Assembly (NCBI RefSeq): GCF_000970345.1
Contig: NZ_LAQU01000003.1
Location: 248,001 to 312,000 of the forward strand
Direction of reading: 5' to 3'
Source: Robbsia andropogonis
Lineage (GTDB): Bacteria > Pseudomonadota > Gammaproteobacteria > Burkholderiales > Burkholderiaceae
DNA length: 64,000 bases
Position numbers and translations under genes: made by a program. Shown piece by piece: positions 46,679 to 56,031 of this stretch; position 1 is the stretch's first letter; every line of letters begins with the position of its first letter. The notes beneath the pieces are model-generated. The model worked only from the letters and a program-made list of their open reading frames with translations, was not told the DNA's origin and ran no database searches.

Positions 46679-47836
46679 TTAGGACGGCGCCTTCATCGAC
46701 ACGCTGTCGAGCAGCGTCTTCTTGCCAGCCTTGTAGTCGTACAGCGAGATCACCGGGTTTTGCACGTCCCCGTTCTTCGTGAACTGGATACGACCCAATA
46801 CGCCGGTGTAATCCGTCGCGGGCATGGCCGCCAGGATCTTCGCCTTGTCGACCGAGTTGGCGCGCTTCATCGCGTCTACGATTACGTACACCGCGTCATA
46901 CGTGAACGGCGCGTAGATCTGGATCGGCTGGCCGAAGCGGGCTTGATAGCGCTTCGCGAAATCCGCACCGCCAGGCATCTTTTCCAACGACATGCCGGCT
47001 TCCGAGCAGATCACGTTGTCGGTCGCATCGCCCGCCAGTTGCGACAGCTGCTCCGTACACACGCCGTCGCCGGCGAGGATTTTCGAGCGGATGGCCAATT
47101 GGCGTGCTTGCTTGGCGAACGGGCCGCCGGTAGCATCCATGCCGCCGAACATGATCACGTCCGGACGTTCTGACTTGATCTTCGTCAGAATGGCGCGGAA
47201 GTCTACAGCCTTGTCATTCGTGGCGTCGTGCGACAGCACCTTGATACCCAATGCCTTGGACTTCTTTTCGAACTCGTCCGCCAGACCTTGGCCATATGCC
47301 GTTGCGTCATCGACGATCGCCACGCTCTTGGCCTTCAACGTGGTCCCGGCGTACGTTGCCAGCGCCGGGCCTTGCTCGGCATCCGTTGCCACTACACGAT
47401 AGGCTGTCTTGAAGCCTTGGCGCGTGTAGGTCGGATTCGTTGCTGACGGCGAGATCTGGACGATACCGGCGTCGCTATAGATCTTCGAGGCCGGGATTGT
47501 CGTGCCGGAGTTCAAGTGGCCCACCACGGCGACGACCTTGTCGTCCACCAGCTTCTGGGCCACTTGCGTGGCTTGACGCGGGTCACCCGCGTCGTCTTGT
47601 GCGTCCAATTGCAGCGTGATCTTCTGGCCACCAATCGTCAGGCCCTTCTTATTGATCTCTTCGATCGCGAGGCGAGCACCGTTCTCATTGTCTTTGCCCA
47701 AGTGCGCGATACCGCCTGTCAGCGGCGCGACGTGACCAATCTTAACGATTTCATCGGCGTTCGCCACACCGGCGCTAGCCGCAAAAGCCAGCGTTGCGGC
47801 GGCGAGGGGCAGCAATTTAAAAGACACATTACTCAT
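46679..47836 (-). CDS. Branched-chain amino-acid ABC transporter binding protein (LivK-like)
   Basis: The 385-residue periplasmic protein has a signal peptide (cleavage near Ala-Asn-Ala-Asp, residue 27). Typical family segments follow: Ile-Gly-His-Val-Ala-Pro-Leu-Thr-Gly, Gly-His-Leu-Asn-Ser-Gly-Thr-Thr, Ser-Pro-Ser-Ala-Thr-Asn-Pro. GGAG lies upstream of the ATG at 47836. It binds branched-chain amino acids or related ligands for a Liv permease, but no permease or ATPase gene flanks it, as in many Burkholderia genomes with orphan LivK paralogues. Confidence 0.9.
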   Translation of the reverse strand: MSNVSFKLLPLAAATLAFAASAGVANADEIVKIGHVAPLTGGIAHLGKDNENGARLAIEEINKKGLTIGGQKITLQLDAQDDAGDPRQATQVAQKLVDDKVVAVVGHLNSGTTIPASKIYSDAGIVQISPSATNPTYTRQGFKTAYRVVATDAEQGPALATYAGTTLKAKSVAIVDDATAYGQGLADEFEKKSKALGIKVLSHDATNDKAVDFRAILTKIKSERPDVIMFGGMDATGGPFAKQARQLAIRSKILAGDGVCTEQLSQLAGDATDNVICSEAGMSLEKMPGGADFAKRYQARFGQPIQIYAPFTYDAVYVIVDAMKRANSVDKAKILAAMPATDYTGVLGRIQFTKNGDVQNPVISLYDYKAGKKTLLDSVSMKAPS

Positions 47837-48500
47837 TTAAAACGTCTCCGGTTTCCGGTTCAAGCAAAGTCAGCGCCGAATGATTGAGCGTGAGGCTGTT
47901 AAGGTCCTAAGCAGCATCTAAGACCGTGCGAGAGTGTACCGTTACAAAAAAAGTTGCCACCAATATTTGTTCTGAAGAAAAACTCTATTTGAATTTCTCT
48001 CAGAAATATGTCAGCACACTCCGTCGAGTGCGAGCGCCACTGCCGACCCGTCCACATGGCGAATCGCTCAGCTCCCGGATGTTATCTCATAAATGATGGC
48101 AAACCGACGTTTTCAACTTTGATGAAGAAGCATTTCGGCAATACAGTCGCCTGTATACACATCTTCTTGCGTCACCGGGCGATAAACGCGGCCACCATTG
48201 GTCGAGGTAATCCCGCCCGAGCGGCAGGAATGTTGGATGCGCTTAAAGTAAATGCGCTGATATATTTCTAAAATATGCTTACGGGCCGCACCGGAAAACG
48301 GCACGTACGCTTTGCGCGTGCATGGCGTGACGGACGACCATCCGCCAGATATCAGATACCAGGCTCTGATAGTAAGCGGTGTGGTGGCACGTCCGGTCGA
48401 CAGCACTTGCGTGCAGTAGCGGAGGATTTCTCGCCTGCGCGCCCCATTCGGCGATTTGCCGGGCCGCGAGCCGTCAGCGCGCCACGATCTCCCGCGCACA
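47837..48500. other. Intergenic upstream of livK-like gene
   Basis: No gene is supported. Some frames run through (for example on the - strand from 48499 to 48113) but are unconvincing. A stretch with A-runs at 47945-48000 is probably the livK promoter. The RcsB-like gene ends at the right border and its transcript terminates in this region. Confidence 0.5.
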
Positions 48501-49610
48501 TCAGGTCAGACCGGCTTGAATGGCAAAGCGCAACAAGTCGATATCGGAAAGGAGGCCCAGCTTCAGCATGGCGGAACGCTTCTGGTTACTGACCGTCTTC
48601 GGGCTGCGGCCGACATAGGCGGCTACCTCCTTCAAAGAACGCCCGTTCGACAATAGTCGGACAATTTCCGTTTCGCGCGGTGACAGCCGCGCAAGCGACG
48701 GCCGGTTTTCCATCCAGACGCCCCGCTCGCCAAGCAACGCCGCATCGCCCCCCGCATCGGGAAAGTGGAGCAGCTCACCGTCCGTCTTCGCCGCGTCGCC
48801 GACGCCGTCATTTTCCGATGTGCCCGACCGAGTGGGTGCCCCAGCCTGCCCTGCAGCCCCCCGCGTCACCCACGTTGCCGACGTCCGCGGCGCCCGACGA
48901 TCCTCGGTTGCCGGACCTGAACGTTCGGCCAGGCTGCACGCCGAGACGTCGCATCGCGTCCACTGACCGAGCGGCAACGTCTTGCCGGTGACACGATTGC
49001 TGATGCGCCGACCTTCCCGCCGAGCCTGCCCGGCTTGACCGCTTTCGGACCAAGCCACATTCCCGTTCGGCACGTTTTCCCGTGACGACAGGGCCATTGC
49101 GGCATACGTGGCGGCTAGCCTGCCCGGCACACGAGACGCAACCGGTTGGGCCGACATCGGCCCGGTCTCCAAGGTCGACCCAGATGCAACGGTGAGCATC
49201 GAGGAAGGCGCTACACACATGGCGCCGCTGGCGAGTACCAGAATCGCCTTCGTCAACACGTCGAGCGGGTCCCGCTTGCACAGGATCGCATCGACCCCCA
49301 ACGCCAGCGCGGACTCCCGCAATCCCGCGCGATTGAGACTGGTATACAGAATTGTCCGAACGGACGGATGACTTACCCGAATTTGTCGCAGCAGGTACAA
49401 TCCGTCCGGACTACCGCAATCCTCATCAGATATTAAGTAATCCATAACAAGTACATCGCAATGAATTGCACCTAATGCAGAAAACAATTCCTCGGGCGAT
49501 CTCACACCTCCGACGAAGGTCATTGACTCAGAGCGACCGATGATGGCGCGTAATCCTTCTATCATTATCGGCTCATCATCGACCACCATTACCCGGATAG
49601 CGTCAGGCAT
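48501..49610 (-). CDS. RcsB-like response regulator with extended linker
   Basis: The 369-residue protein has a receiver domain (Asp11, Asp12, phospho-acceptor Asp57, Thr90, Lys112) and a LuxR-type helix-turn-helix (about 303-360). Its core Lys-Thr-Val-Ser-Asn-Gln-Lys-Arg-Ser-Ala-Met-Leu-Lys-Leu-Gly closely follows RcsB (Thr-Ile-Ser-Ser-Gln-Lys-Lys-Ser-Ala-Met-Met-Lys-Leu-Gly). The receiver also has the short RcsB insertion after Asp57. An unusual Arg/Gly/Thr-rich linker of about 160 residues separates the domains. AAGGAG lies 8 bases before the ATG. It is divergent from a hybrid kinase that could phosphorylate it. RcsB proteins control capsule and motility genes; the exopolysaccharide locus nearby is a candidate target. 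Confidence 0.85.
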   Translation of the reverse strand: MPDAIRVMVVDDEPIMIEGLRAIIGRSESMTFVGGVRSPEELFSALGAIHCDVLVMDYLISDEDCGSPDGLYLLRQIRVSHPSVRTILYTSLNRAGLRESALALGVDAILCKRDPLDVLTKAILVLASGAMCVAPSSMLTVASGSTLETGPMSAQPVASRVPGRLAATYAAMALSSRENVPNGNVAWSESGQAGQARREGRRISNRVTGKTLPLGQWTRCDVSACSLAERSGPATEDRRAPRTSATWVTRGAAGQAGAPTRSGTSENDGVGDAAKTDGELLHFPDAGGDAALLGERGVWMENRPSLARLSPRETEIVRLLSNGRSLKEVAAYVGRSPKTVSNQKRSAMLKLGLLSDIDLLRFAIQAGLT

Positions 49611-49748
49611 GTCATGTCTCCTTCAGCATTCACTTATATAAGTCATCTTACTACGGGTCACTAAGCGAATGCACCCTATCCAATCGGACAAATGGTGTGC
49701 TGTCCAGCCGCCATGCGACGCCCCTCCTTCTATCCAAAGGTTCGCACC

Positions 49749-51848
49749 ATGCCGTCATCGCCGATCCGCGCTCCCTTGAGGCCTACCCTTACGCAAGGCA
49801 ATGTCCGGCACGCCCAGCGCGGCCCTTGCCAATCCGCTTCCTTACCTGCGCCGACGCCGGACGGCTACGGCCTCAACCACGGCGTGCCCGTGGACGACCT
49901 GCCGGCCTGGCATGCAACGGACACTCTGCCGCTGACGGCCGTCATCGCCCACGAGTTGCGCATGCCGATGCAAGGCTTGCTCGGCACATTGGAACTACTT
50001 AGCGAGACACCGCTTAACGCCCGTCAGCAAGCGCTTTTGCGCATCGGAACCGGTGCGGCGGTCGCGCTGGAACGCATTGCCAATGACGTACTTGACTTCA
50101 CTAAACTTCGGACGGCGCAGCCTTCCATCGCAGCGGAACCGGTTGATCTGCGTCAAATGATAGAAGACGTGGCTGCATTGCTCGATGCGAAGGTCCCGCA
50201 TCCCGGCGTCGTGGTGAAGACGCATGTCGACAATACAGTGGCCCCGTGGGTCTCAACGGACCCCATACGACTCAGGCAGCTTCTGCTCAACCTCGTCACC
50301 AATGCGTTGAAATTCACTGATGCCGGGCACGTTCTGATTCACGTCTCCCGTTCCACCTCGGGCTTGATGCCACCGCTCTCAAAGCAAGACGGATCAGCCG
50401 GTTTCGACACCAACACGCCGTACGTTTCGCCATGCGACGCAACATCCGCGTCGGATTCTGAATCAGTACTGGGACACACTTCCGGAATGCCGCGCGAGTC
50501 TGGCACACCATCGGCATACGCGACCGCGCCGCAAGCGATCACAATCGACGTAATTGATACGGGCATCGGCATTCCAGCGCAAGCCCTGGCGACCATATGC
50601 CGTCCGTTTGCACAGGTAGACGAACATCTCGCGCGAAACCCGGACGGCAGCGGCCTCGGCCTGGCGATTGCCAAACTGCTGGCCTCACGTCTGGGAGGGT
50701 CGCTAACGTTGACGAGCGAGGTGGGGGTGGGCACAACCGCACGCCTCGCCGCCTGCTGGCCGATTGCCAACGCCCCGAACAGCAGGGAGAGCAGCCAGCC
50801 CACCACGAAAAACGCCGCGTCGTCGACGCCACCCGCCGATGGCACCTGCCAGAGCGCAACGACTGCCGCCGCGCCGGCACCCGAAAGGGAACCGATGCAC
50901 CAGCGGCGGCGCGCGAAAACGCCACCCAGCGTGCGGAACGTCAATGGTGCGTTGCATGGCGAGCGGTCGTCCGCACTGCAATCCTATCGCGCTCAGATAT
51001 TGGTCGTCGATGATCATCCCACCACGCGCCTCGTTCTCGATGCGCAGCTCGGTGCGCTGGGTCATGGTGTCGCGACGGCGGAAAACGCCGATGCAGCGGT
51101 GGCATTACTACGGCAACGTCGCTTCGACCTGATGCTCACCGACTGCAAGATGCCAGGGCGTGACGGCCTGTCGTTAGCCGCCGCCTGGCGCCAGGTCGAA
51201 GTCTCGGGCGCATTGCCGATGCGCGTGATCGGCCTGACAGCCAATCCGCTTCCGGGCCAGGCAATGCAGCAATACGCGGCAGGATTCGACGAGTGTCTCG
51301 TCAAGCCGGTGACCTCCGAGGTGTTAAGCCGTTTGTGCGTCCGCGATTGGCATCCGCGGCACCCGTCGCTGGCCTCTCACCGCGCGCACGTGATCACGGA
51401 CCAGGCATCGATATTCCAAGACGCGCGTGCGCGGCGACCCGATCACGCGCAACAAGCACCTCTCGATTTACAAAAGCTGCGCAACATATTCGGCAACGCC
51501 GTGACGTTGGATCGGGTATTGACGTCGTTCATTGCCGCCACGCTCGAAGACCTGCGCCTGATTGATACGGCGTTTATCCAGCAGCAGCCGGCACGGGCAA
51601 GTCAGCGCCCACTGCATCGGCTCACGGGTGGATTGCAGGTGCTGGGTTGCAGCCCATTGGCCAATCACGGAGCGGCATTGGAACACGCGATGACGACGGC
51701 ATCGCGACGACGAGGACGCAGGCGTGTCACACCGTCGGAGATCGCAAAGGACACACTGCAAGAACGGCGGTTGTCCGATCGCCTTCGCGCTTTCAGTATC
51801 GACGTGGTGTTATGTCTAGACTGGGTCGCGCGACAGCGCTTACGCTGA
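49749..51848 (+). CDS. Hybrid sensor histidine kinase with receiver and Hpt domains
   Basis: The 699-residue protein shows in order: HisKA with His68 (His-Glu-Leu-Arg-Met-Pro), HATPase with N-box Asn185 and G1/G2 boxes (Asp270-Thr-Gly-Ile-Gly, Gly-Ser-Gly-Leu-Gly-Leu), a receiver with Asp465 and Lys-Pro, and an Hpt domain with His623 (His-Arg-Leu-Thr-Gly). It resembles RcsC/BvgS-type phosphorelay kinases but lacks any signal peptide, membrane helix or sensor domain. A 60-residue Ser/Thr/Pro/Gly-rich insertion (202-262) interrupts the ATPase domain. Two in-frame starts further upstream (49692, 49713) exist; AAAGG precedes 49749. Its natural partners are the two flanking regulators. Confidence 0.82.
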   Translation: MPSSPIRAPLRPTLTQGNVRHAQRGPCQSASLPAPTPDGYGLNHGVPVDDLPAWHATDTLPLTAVIAHELRMPMQGLLGTLELLSETPLNARQQALLRIGTGAAVALERIANDVLDFTKLRTAQPSIAAEPVDLRQMIEDVAALLDAKVPHPGVVVKTHVDNTVAPWVSTDPIRLRQLLLNLVTNALKFTDAGHVLIHVSRSTSGLMPPLSKQDGSAGFDTNTPYVSPCDATSASDSESVLGHTSGMPRESGTPSAYATAPQAITIDVIDTGIGIPAQALATICRPFAQVDEHLARNPDGSGLGLAIAKLLASRLGGSLTLTSEVGVGTTARLAACWPIANAPNSRESSQPTTKNAASSTPPADGTCQSATTAAAPAPEREPMHQRRRAKTPPSVRNVNGALHGERSSALQSYRAQILVVDDHPTTRLVLDAQLGALGHGVATAENADAAVALLRQRRFDLMLTDCKMPGRDGLSLAAAWRQVEVSGALPMRVIGLTANPLPGQAMQQYAAGFDECLVKPVTSEVLSRLCVRDWHPRHPSLASHRAHVITDQASIFQDARARRPDHAQQAPLDLQKLRNIFGNAVTLDRVLTSFIAATLEDLRLIDTAFIQQQPARASQRPLHRLTGGLQVLGCSPLANHGAALEHAMTTASRRRGRRRVTPSEIAKDTLQERRLSDRLRAFSIDVVLCLDWVARQRLR

Positions 51849-51956
51849 CGCGTACGATGACGATCGCGATGGGATGGCGCCGATGCATCTCACGCATCAA
51901 GGGCGTCAGACGTCGGCGCAATCGCCAATCGCCAATCGACATGACCGGCTAGTCCA

Positions 51957-52586
51957 TCAACCTAAGCCGTGGAGTTGGGCCATCTGCGCCACATCAATCG
52001 CGCTCTCGCAGCACAGCTTGCGCAGCAGGTTCATCTTATGGACCGCTACGGTCTTCTGGCTGATCGACAGTTGTTGGGCAATCATTCGATTGCTGTTGCC
52101 CTTGGCAATCAGCATCGCCACCGACAGTTCACGGTTCGATAAGAGATCGAACGGATTGTCGCCATTTCCCGCGCCACCGCAAGGCTTTACGTGAAAGCCT
52201 TGCGCCACCAGGCCAATGGCGGCACCCACTTTTTCCATTGCCTCGAATTTATTCAAAAAACCCGCGATATGCATGGCGTTCAAGCGACAGGCGAACATTT
52301 CATAGCGCTTGGCCGTGTAGACGAAAATCTTCACCTCCGGATGCAATTGTTGAACGATTCGAATGAAGTCGACACCCGCCATATCCGGCAGATCCAGGTC
52401 GACAATGACAAGCTGAAACTTTTCCTCTTCAGACGTGTGGCGCACATCGGCCAATGCGGCACGTCCCTGCCGTGCCGTCATCACATGTTTGAGCTTTCCC
52501 GTCACGCCGGCCTTTCTGCATGCGACCTCGATCGCGGCGAATACACAAGGGTGGTCATCGACAACCAGCACATTGCATGGCGCCAT
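51957..52586 (-). CDS. LuxR-type response regulator (BvgA/EvgA-like)
   Basis: The 209-residue regulator has a receiver with Asp10, Asp11, phospho-acceptor Asp63, Thr91 and Lys113, and a C-terminal LuxR helix-turn-helix (about 147-205) with Leu-Ser-Asn-Arg-Glu-Leu and Ile-Ser-Gln-Lys-Thr-Val-Ala-Val-His-Lys. GAGGGA stands close to the ATG at 52586; the frame is open upstream but less conserved. It converges on the hybrid kinase with a 108-bp gap. BvgA-type regulators accept phosphate from Hpt domains of hybrid kinases, which matches its neighbour. Confidence 0.87.
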   Translation of the reverse strand: MAPCNVLVVDDHPCVFAAIEVACRKAGVTGKLKHVMTARQGRAALADVRHTSEEEKFQLVIVDLDLPDMAGVDFIRIVQQLHPEVKIFVYTAKRYEMFACRLNAMHIAGFLNKFEAMEKVGAAIGLVAQGFHVKPCGGAGNGDNPFDLLSNRELSVAMLIAKGNSNRMIAQQLSISQKTVAVHKMNLLRKLCCESAIDVAQMAQLHGLG

Positions 52587-53072
52587 CGTTCCCTCGACGC
52601 TCTCGGAAGGACTGCCCGTCATAATCTGTTTAGGTTGATCCACGCCTATCCCTTCGTTGTACCAATGAAGCATTGCTTGTTTGATGACACATTGCAACGC
52701 GTTGCGACATCACGCAACGTTTTTCATTCCCCGACGGCATTGTGCCTGCTTCCTGCGACGTGTCCCACCGTCGTTTCTTTATCTTCGGCCGGCCAACTCC
52801 GCGCTGCCGCAGGGATAAATACTTATCCAGAGTAAATACTCACTGTAAGGTTGAACTTTAGGACAAAGCGCCGCACTCCCCGCCGAAATAGGAATCGTCC
52901 GAAGTCGTGCCAGATCGCATCCTCGCCGCCCCTTGGCAGGACCTGGCCTACACGTCTCAGCGCACCATGGCACAATGCATTGGTCACTTCCCGGTCCGGC
53001 GCCCACCGTTCGGATGTTGCAATGCAGCGGCGCACTGCACGGCATGCTGTTCCCCTCGCCTATTGGCCTACC
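52587..53072. other. Divergent promoter region of regulator and repeat-protein genes
   Basis: No independent gene is supported. The frame of the repeat protein is open from 52851, but its likely start with signal peptide lies at 53073. The remainder holds promoters for two divergent genes. Two- and three-base motifs near 52800-52860 (AAATACTTA, TAAATACTC) are AT-rich spots that may be promoter elements. Confidence 0.45.
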
Positions 53073-53756
53073 ATGCACGCTTTACGTCCAACCACGCCGC
53101 ACGGCGCCTCCCGCACCGCGCTCTTTCTCTTCGCCATGTCGTTGACATGGTCCGCATGGGCACAAGATCGGGATGCGCCGGTCCGCCGATACTCGCCGCC
53201 GGCGCGGGTTGCCTGGACGCTCACCGTACTCACCGACGGCAAGGTGGCGGACACGTTCTCAGGCAACACCGCCGTCGGTCAATCGGCAACGGTGACGCGT
53301 CAGTGGAACGTCAGCCATCCGGTAGGCTGTGAAGGCGCGCAAACTCGTCCGGTCGCCTTCGCACGAACAATCACGCTTTCGCCGCTCGGTGTGGATAGTC
53401 ATCAGGTCATCGGCTTCTCGGTCGATACACAGGACACGATCGATGACAACACGCCTTTAACAGTCCGCTCCGATGGCTGTATATTGCCGCCGACACCACG
53501 GACCATCACGGCGCATCATCCAGAATGGGATATTGCGTCAGGCCAGTCTGATACGTGGACCATCGTGCCGAAACATCCCACGCTGGCCTACCAACTGGCC
53601 GCCCACGTCGCGGCATCGGCATCGGCATCGGCATCGGCATCGGCATCGGCATCGGCATCGGCATCGGCATCGGCATCGGCATCGGCATCGGCATCGGCAT
53701 CGGCATCGGCAGCAGTATCGTCCTCCAGCGCGGCGTCCGGCCCGGTGCCGCGATAG
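53073..53756 (+). CDS. Secreted protein with C-terminal Ala-Ser repeat tail
   Basis: The protein has 227 residues with a signal peptide (hydrophobic core about 13-24, ending Trp-Ala-Gln). The middle is a beta-rich domain of about 140 residues with two cysteines (in Gly-Cys-Glu-Gly and Gly-Cys-Ile). The end contains about sixteen Ala-Ser dipeptides encoded by a GCATCG repeat, followed by Ser-rich sequence. I do not recognise the domain. An in-frame ATG at 53022 would add 17 residues without a signal peptide. It is followed after 32 bp by the EEP hydrolase gene. Confidence 0.55.
   Translation: MHALRPTTPHGASRTALFLFAMSLTWSAWAQDRDAPVRRYSPPARVAWTLTVLTDGKVADTFSGNTAVGQSATVTRQWNVSHPVGCEGAQTRPVAFARTITLSPLGVDSHQVIGFSVDTQDTIDDNTPLTVRSDGCILPPTPRTITAHHPEWDIASGQSDTWTIVPKHPTLAYQLAAHVAASASASASASASASASASASASASASASASASAAVSSSSAASGPVPR
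53611..53710 (+). repeat. Hexanucleotide tandem repeat CGGCAT, 16.7 copies
   Basis: A perfect CGGCAT tract of 100 bases runs without interruption. The unit is a multiple of three, so copy changes keep the frame and only lengthen or shorten the Ala-Ser tail. Reverse and other frames also stay open (Met-Pro, Gly-Ile, Arg-His, Asp-Ala repeats), which explains several overlapping open frames here. Confidence 0.97.
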
Positions 53757-53788
53757 CGAAAATCGCGCGCTGCGAGTAAGCTATTTCC

Positions 53789-54586
53789 ATGAGAAATCCG
53801 CAAGCACTGGCACATGATGACTTCACCGCGGTGAGTTGGAACCTGCACAAGGGTCGCTCACCGCTTGGGCTGCAGGTCTGGAAACCGATGCGTGACTGGC
53901 TCGCCCGGAGTGGCGCGGATGCCTGCTTCCTTCAGGAAGCCATGGCAAAGCGCTTGCCCGCCGCGCTCGCACCCGCCGGATTTGGCGAACCCACTGAAGA
54001 TCCGCCCGAGGCGTTATGGCATTGTCAGGCCACGGAGATTGCCGCATCGTTGCAGATGCAGGTGACGCTTGGTCCGAATGTTTTCAAACCATCGTGGCGA
54101 CACGGGAATGCGATCTTATCGCCGCATCCACTGGATTTGAGTGGTCGCTGGGATATTTCCGCGCACCGCTTCGAGCGGCGCGGGCTGCTTGCCGCGCGCA
54201 TGACCTACCAGGGCCAGATCATCACCTTGCTGTGTGCCCACCTGGCATTGACTCGCGCGGCGCGACTGCGTCAGATGCGGTGGATTGCCGCCTGGATTGC
54301 CACGGGCGCACCGCGTGGTCCGCTGATCCTCGCCGGCGACTTCAATGATTGGAAAAACGACTCGCCGGCCATTTTCGCGGAGGCGGGTTTGATCGAGGTC
54401 GCCGGTACGCTGGGCGTCAGTGGACGGACATTTCCGGCGTTTTCCCCAGCGCTGGCGCTCGACAAGATGTTCGTCCGCGGGTTGACGCCGGTCAGTTGGG
54501 TGGTCCCCGACCAGAAGGCGGCGTGGCTGTCGGATCACCTGCCCTACGTCGCGCGTCTTAGACTGGATCCGCCTTCTGCTGCGTAA
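53789..54586 (+). CDS. Endonuclease/exonuclease/phosphatase (EEP) family protein
   Basis: The 265-residue protein has the EEP motifs in order: Ser-Trp-Asn-Leu-His-Lys-Gly near 15, Phe-Leu-Gln-Glu near 46, His-Gly-Asn-Ala near 108, Gly-Asp-Phe-Asn-Asp near 185, Leu-Asp-Lys-Met-Phe near 225 and Ser-Asp-His-Leu-Pro near 248. The metal ligands and catalytic Asp/His pair are all present, so it is probably an active Mg-dependent phosphodiesterase or nuclease. The substrate is unknown. No signal peptide. Confidence 0.85.
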   Translation: MRNPQALAHDDFTAVSWNLHKGRSPLGLQVWKPMRDWLARSGADACFLQEAMAKRLPAALAPAGFGEPTEDPPEALWHCQATEIAASLQMQVTLGPNVFKPSWRHGNAILSPHPLDLSGRWDISAHRFERRGLLAARMTYQGQIITLLCAHLALTRAARLRQMRWIAAWIATGAPRGPLILAGDFNDWKNDSPAIFAEAGLIEVAGTLGVSGRTFPAFSPALALDKMFVRGLTPVSWVVPDQKAAWLSDHLPYVARLRLDPPSAA

Positions 54587-54786
54587 AAGCCGCATATCGG
54601 GCGCCGCATCGCGGTTATTAGCTTATTTCCATGCAATCTCTGCCTCGCAAGCAGGTCATTTCTGCTCCACCTGGGCGCATCAGGTAAAATACCGAGCTAT
54701 TTTTGTGGGACCGGGACAGGCCGGGTCGGCCCGCTCGCCCTTATTGCGCCGTCGTGCCTCTGGGTGGCGCCCTTTACGGACAAGAA

Positions 54787-55557
54787 ATGAGTAATCTGAA
54801 CCAGGAAACCGTCCTGAGCGTACATCATTGGACGGACACGCTCTTCAGTTTCAAATGCACCCGTGACCCGTCCTTCCGCTTTCTGAACGGCCAGTTCACG
54901 ATGGTCGGGCTACCGGTCGAGGGCAAGCCCTTGCTCCGCGCATACAGCCTGGCAAGCGCAAATTACGAGGAGTCGCTCGAATTCTTGTCGATCAAGGTGC
55001 AAGATGGCCCCTTGACCTCGCGGCTGCAACACTTGCAAGCAGGCGACACGGTGATGATCGGCCGCAAGCCGACCGGCACGCTGATCGTCGATAACTTGCT
55101 GCCGGGCAAGACGCTGTGGCTGCTGTCCACCGGCACCGGGCTGGCCCCTTTCATGAGCGTGATCAAGGACCCTGACGTCTATGAACGCTATGACCGCATT
55201 GTGCTGACCCACACTTGCCGTTTCGAGCGCGAGTTGGCCTATCAGCAATACATTACCGAAACGCTGCCGTCCGATGAGCATTTCGGGGAGTTGATCCGCG
55301 ACAAATTGACGTACTACCCCACCGTGACGCGTGAGACATTCCGCACGCAGGGCCGCATTACGGATCTGATCTCTTCGGGGAAGCTGTTCACGGACCTCGA
55401 TCTGCCGCCGTTCTCGGTGGAAAACGACCGCCTTATGCTGTGCGGCAGCCCGCATATGCTGAAAGACACGCGCGCATTGCTGGATGCCGCAGGCTTGAAG
55501 GAAGGCAATCACTCCACACCTGGTCACTACGTGATCGAACGTGCGTTTGTTGATTGA
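54787..55557 (+). CDS. fpr: Ferredoxin--NADP+ reductase
   Basis: The 256-residue flavoenzyme has Arg51-Ala-Tyr-Ser-Leu-Ala-Ser for FAD binding, Gly-Thr-Gly-Leu-Ala-Pro-Phe for NADP(H) and Cys-Gly-Ser-Pro near the C terminus. It ends with Tyr-Val-Ile-Glu-Arg-Ala-Phe-Val-Asp, the bacterial Fpr tail. It transfers electrons between NADPH and ferredoxin or flavodoxin. Its start follows GGACAAGAA. The upstream 200 bp hold a TAAAAT-like -10 near 54685. A short palindrome GCACGG-G-CCGTGC follows the gene. Confidence 0.93.
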   Translation: MSNLNQETVLSVHHWTDTLFSFKCTRDPSFRFLNGQFTMVGLPVEGKPLLRAYSLASANYEESLEFLSIKVQDGPLTSRLQHLQAGDTVMIGRKPTGTLIVDNLLPGKTLWLLSTGTGLAPFMSVIKDPDVYERYDRIVLTHTCRFERELAYQQYITETLPSDEHFGELIRDKLTYYPTVTRETFRTQGRITDLISSGKLFTDLDLPPFSVENDRLMLCGSPHMLKDTRALLDAAGLKEGNHSTPGHYVIERAFVD

Positions 55558-56031
55558 CGTCGCAACGCTGGCACGGGCCGTGCTGTGAGGATTGACGGGC
55601 TATCGCGTACTTTTCCGCACGCAGGGGAAACGTGAAGTCCGACGTGTCGGGTAAACGCCACGCCCGGCTTTGTAACAGTGCCGCCATCAAGTTGATCGAA
55701 TGGCGTCATCATCAAGGCCGAGCCACCGTACTTTGATGGCTGTCGCACCCTGCTATATCGACGCAAGTCATTGACTTTGAAATGTTTCGCCCTGTAACAA
55801 GGCGAAATTGTTTGCAAAGTCGATCGCAGTTTCGGGACATGTGTCGATAATGGGAAACAAGGGACGAACGCGCAGGCACCACCCGTAGTGAAGCGCCACC
55901 GTCAATCGGGATCATGCCGCGTCGTTCGCCATCTCGGCGAACGGTGGCGGATTTCAAGACGCCAGACGTTTTTGCGGCGGACCGCTTTGAAGCGGCAAGC
56001 ACGCGAAACGCACAGACCAGGAGTTATCCAG
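55558..56031. other. Intergenic between fpr and glycosyltransferase
   Basis: No gene is supported. The palindrome GCACGGGCCGTGC at about 55571-55583 has no T-run and is a doubtful terminator. TTGACT near 55769 lies in an AT-richer patch, but no good -10 follows at the right spacing. The frame of the downstream transferase is open from 55888 without conserved sequence. Confidence 0.45.

Noticed and set aside
53611-53710. Possible CRISPR array
   Set aside because: Uninterrupted 6-bp unit with no spacers; a simple tandem repeat.
53506-53850. Met-Pro, Arg-His, Gly-Ile and Asp-Ala repeat proteins over the CGGCAT tract
   Set aside because: They are alternative translations of the same microsatellite. 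Only the Ala-Ser frame has an upstream signal peptide and ordered domain.
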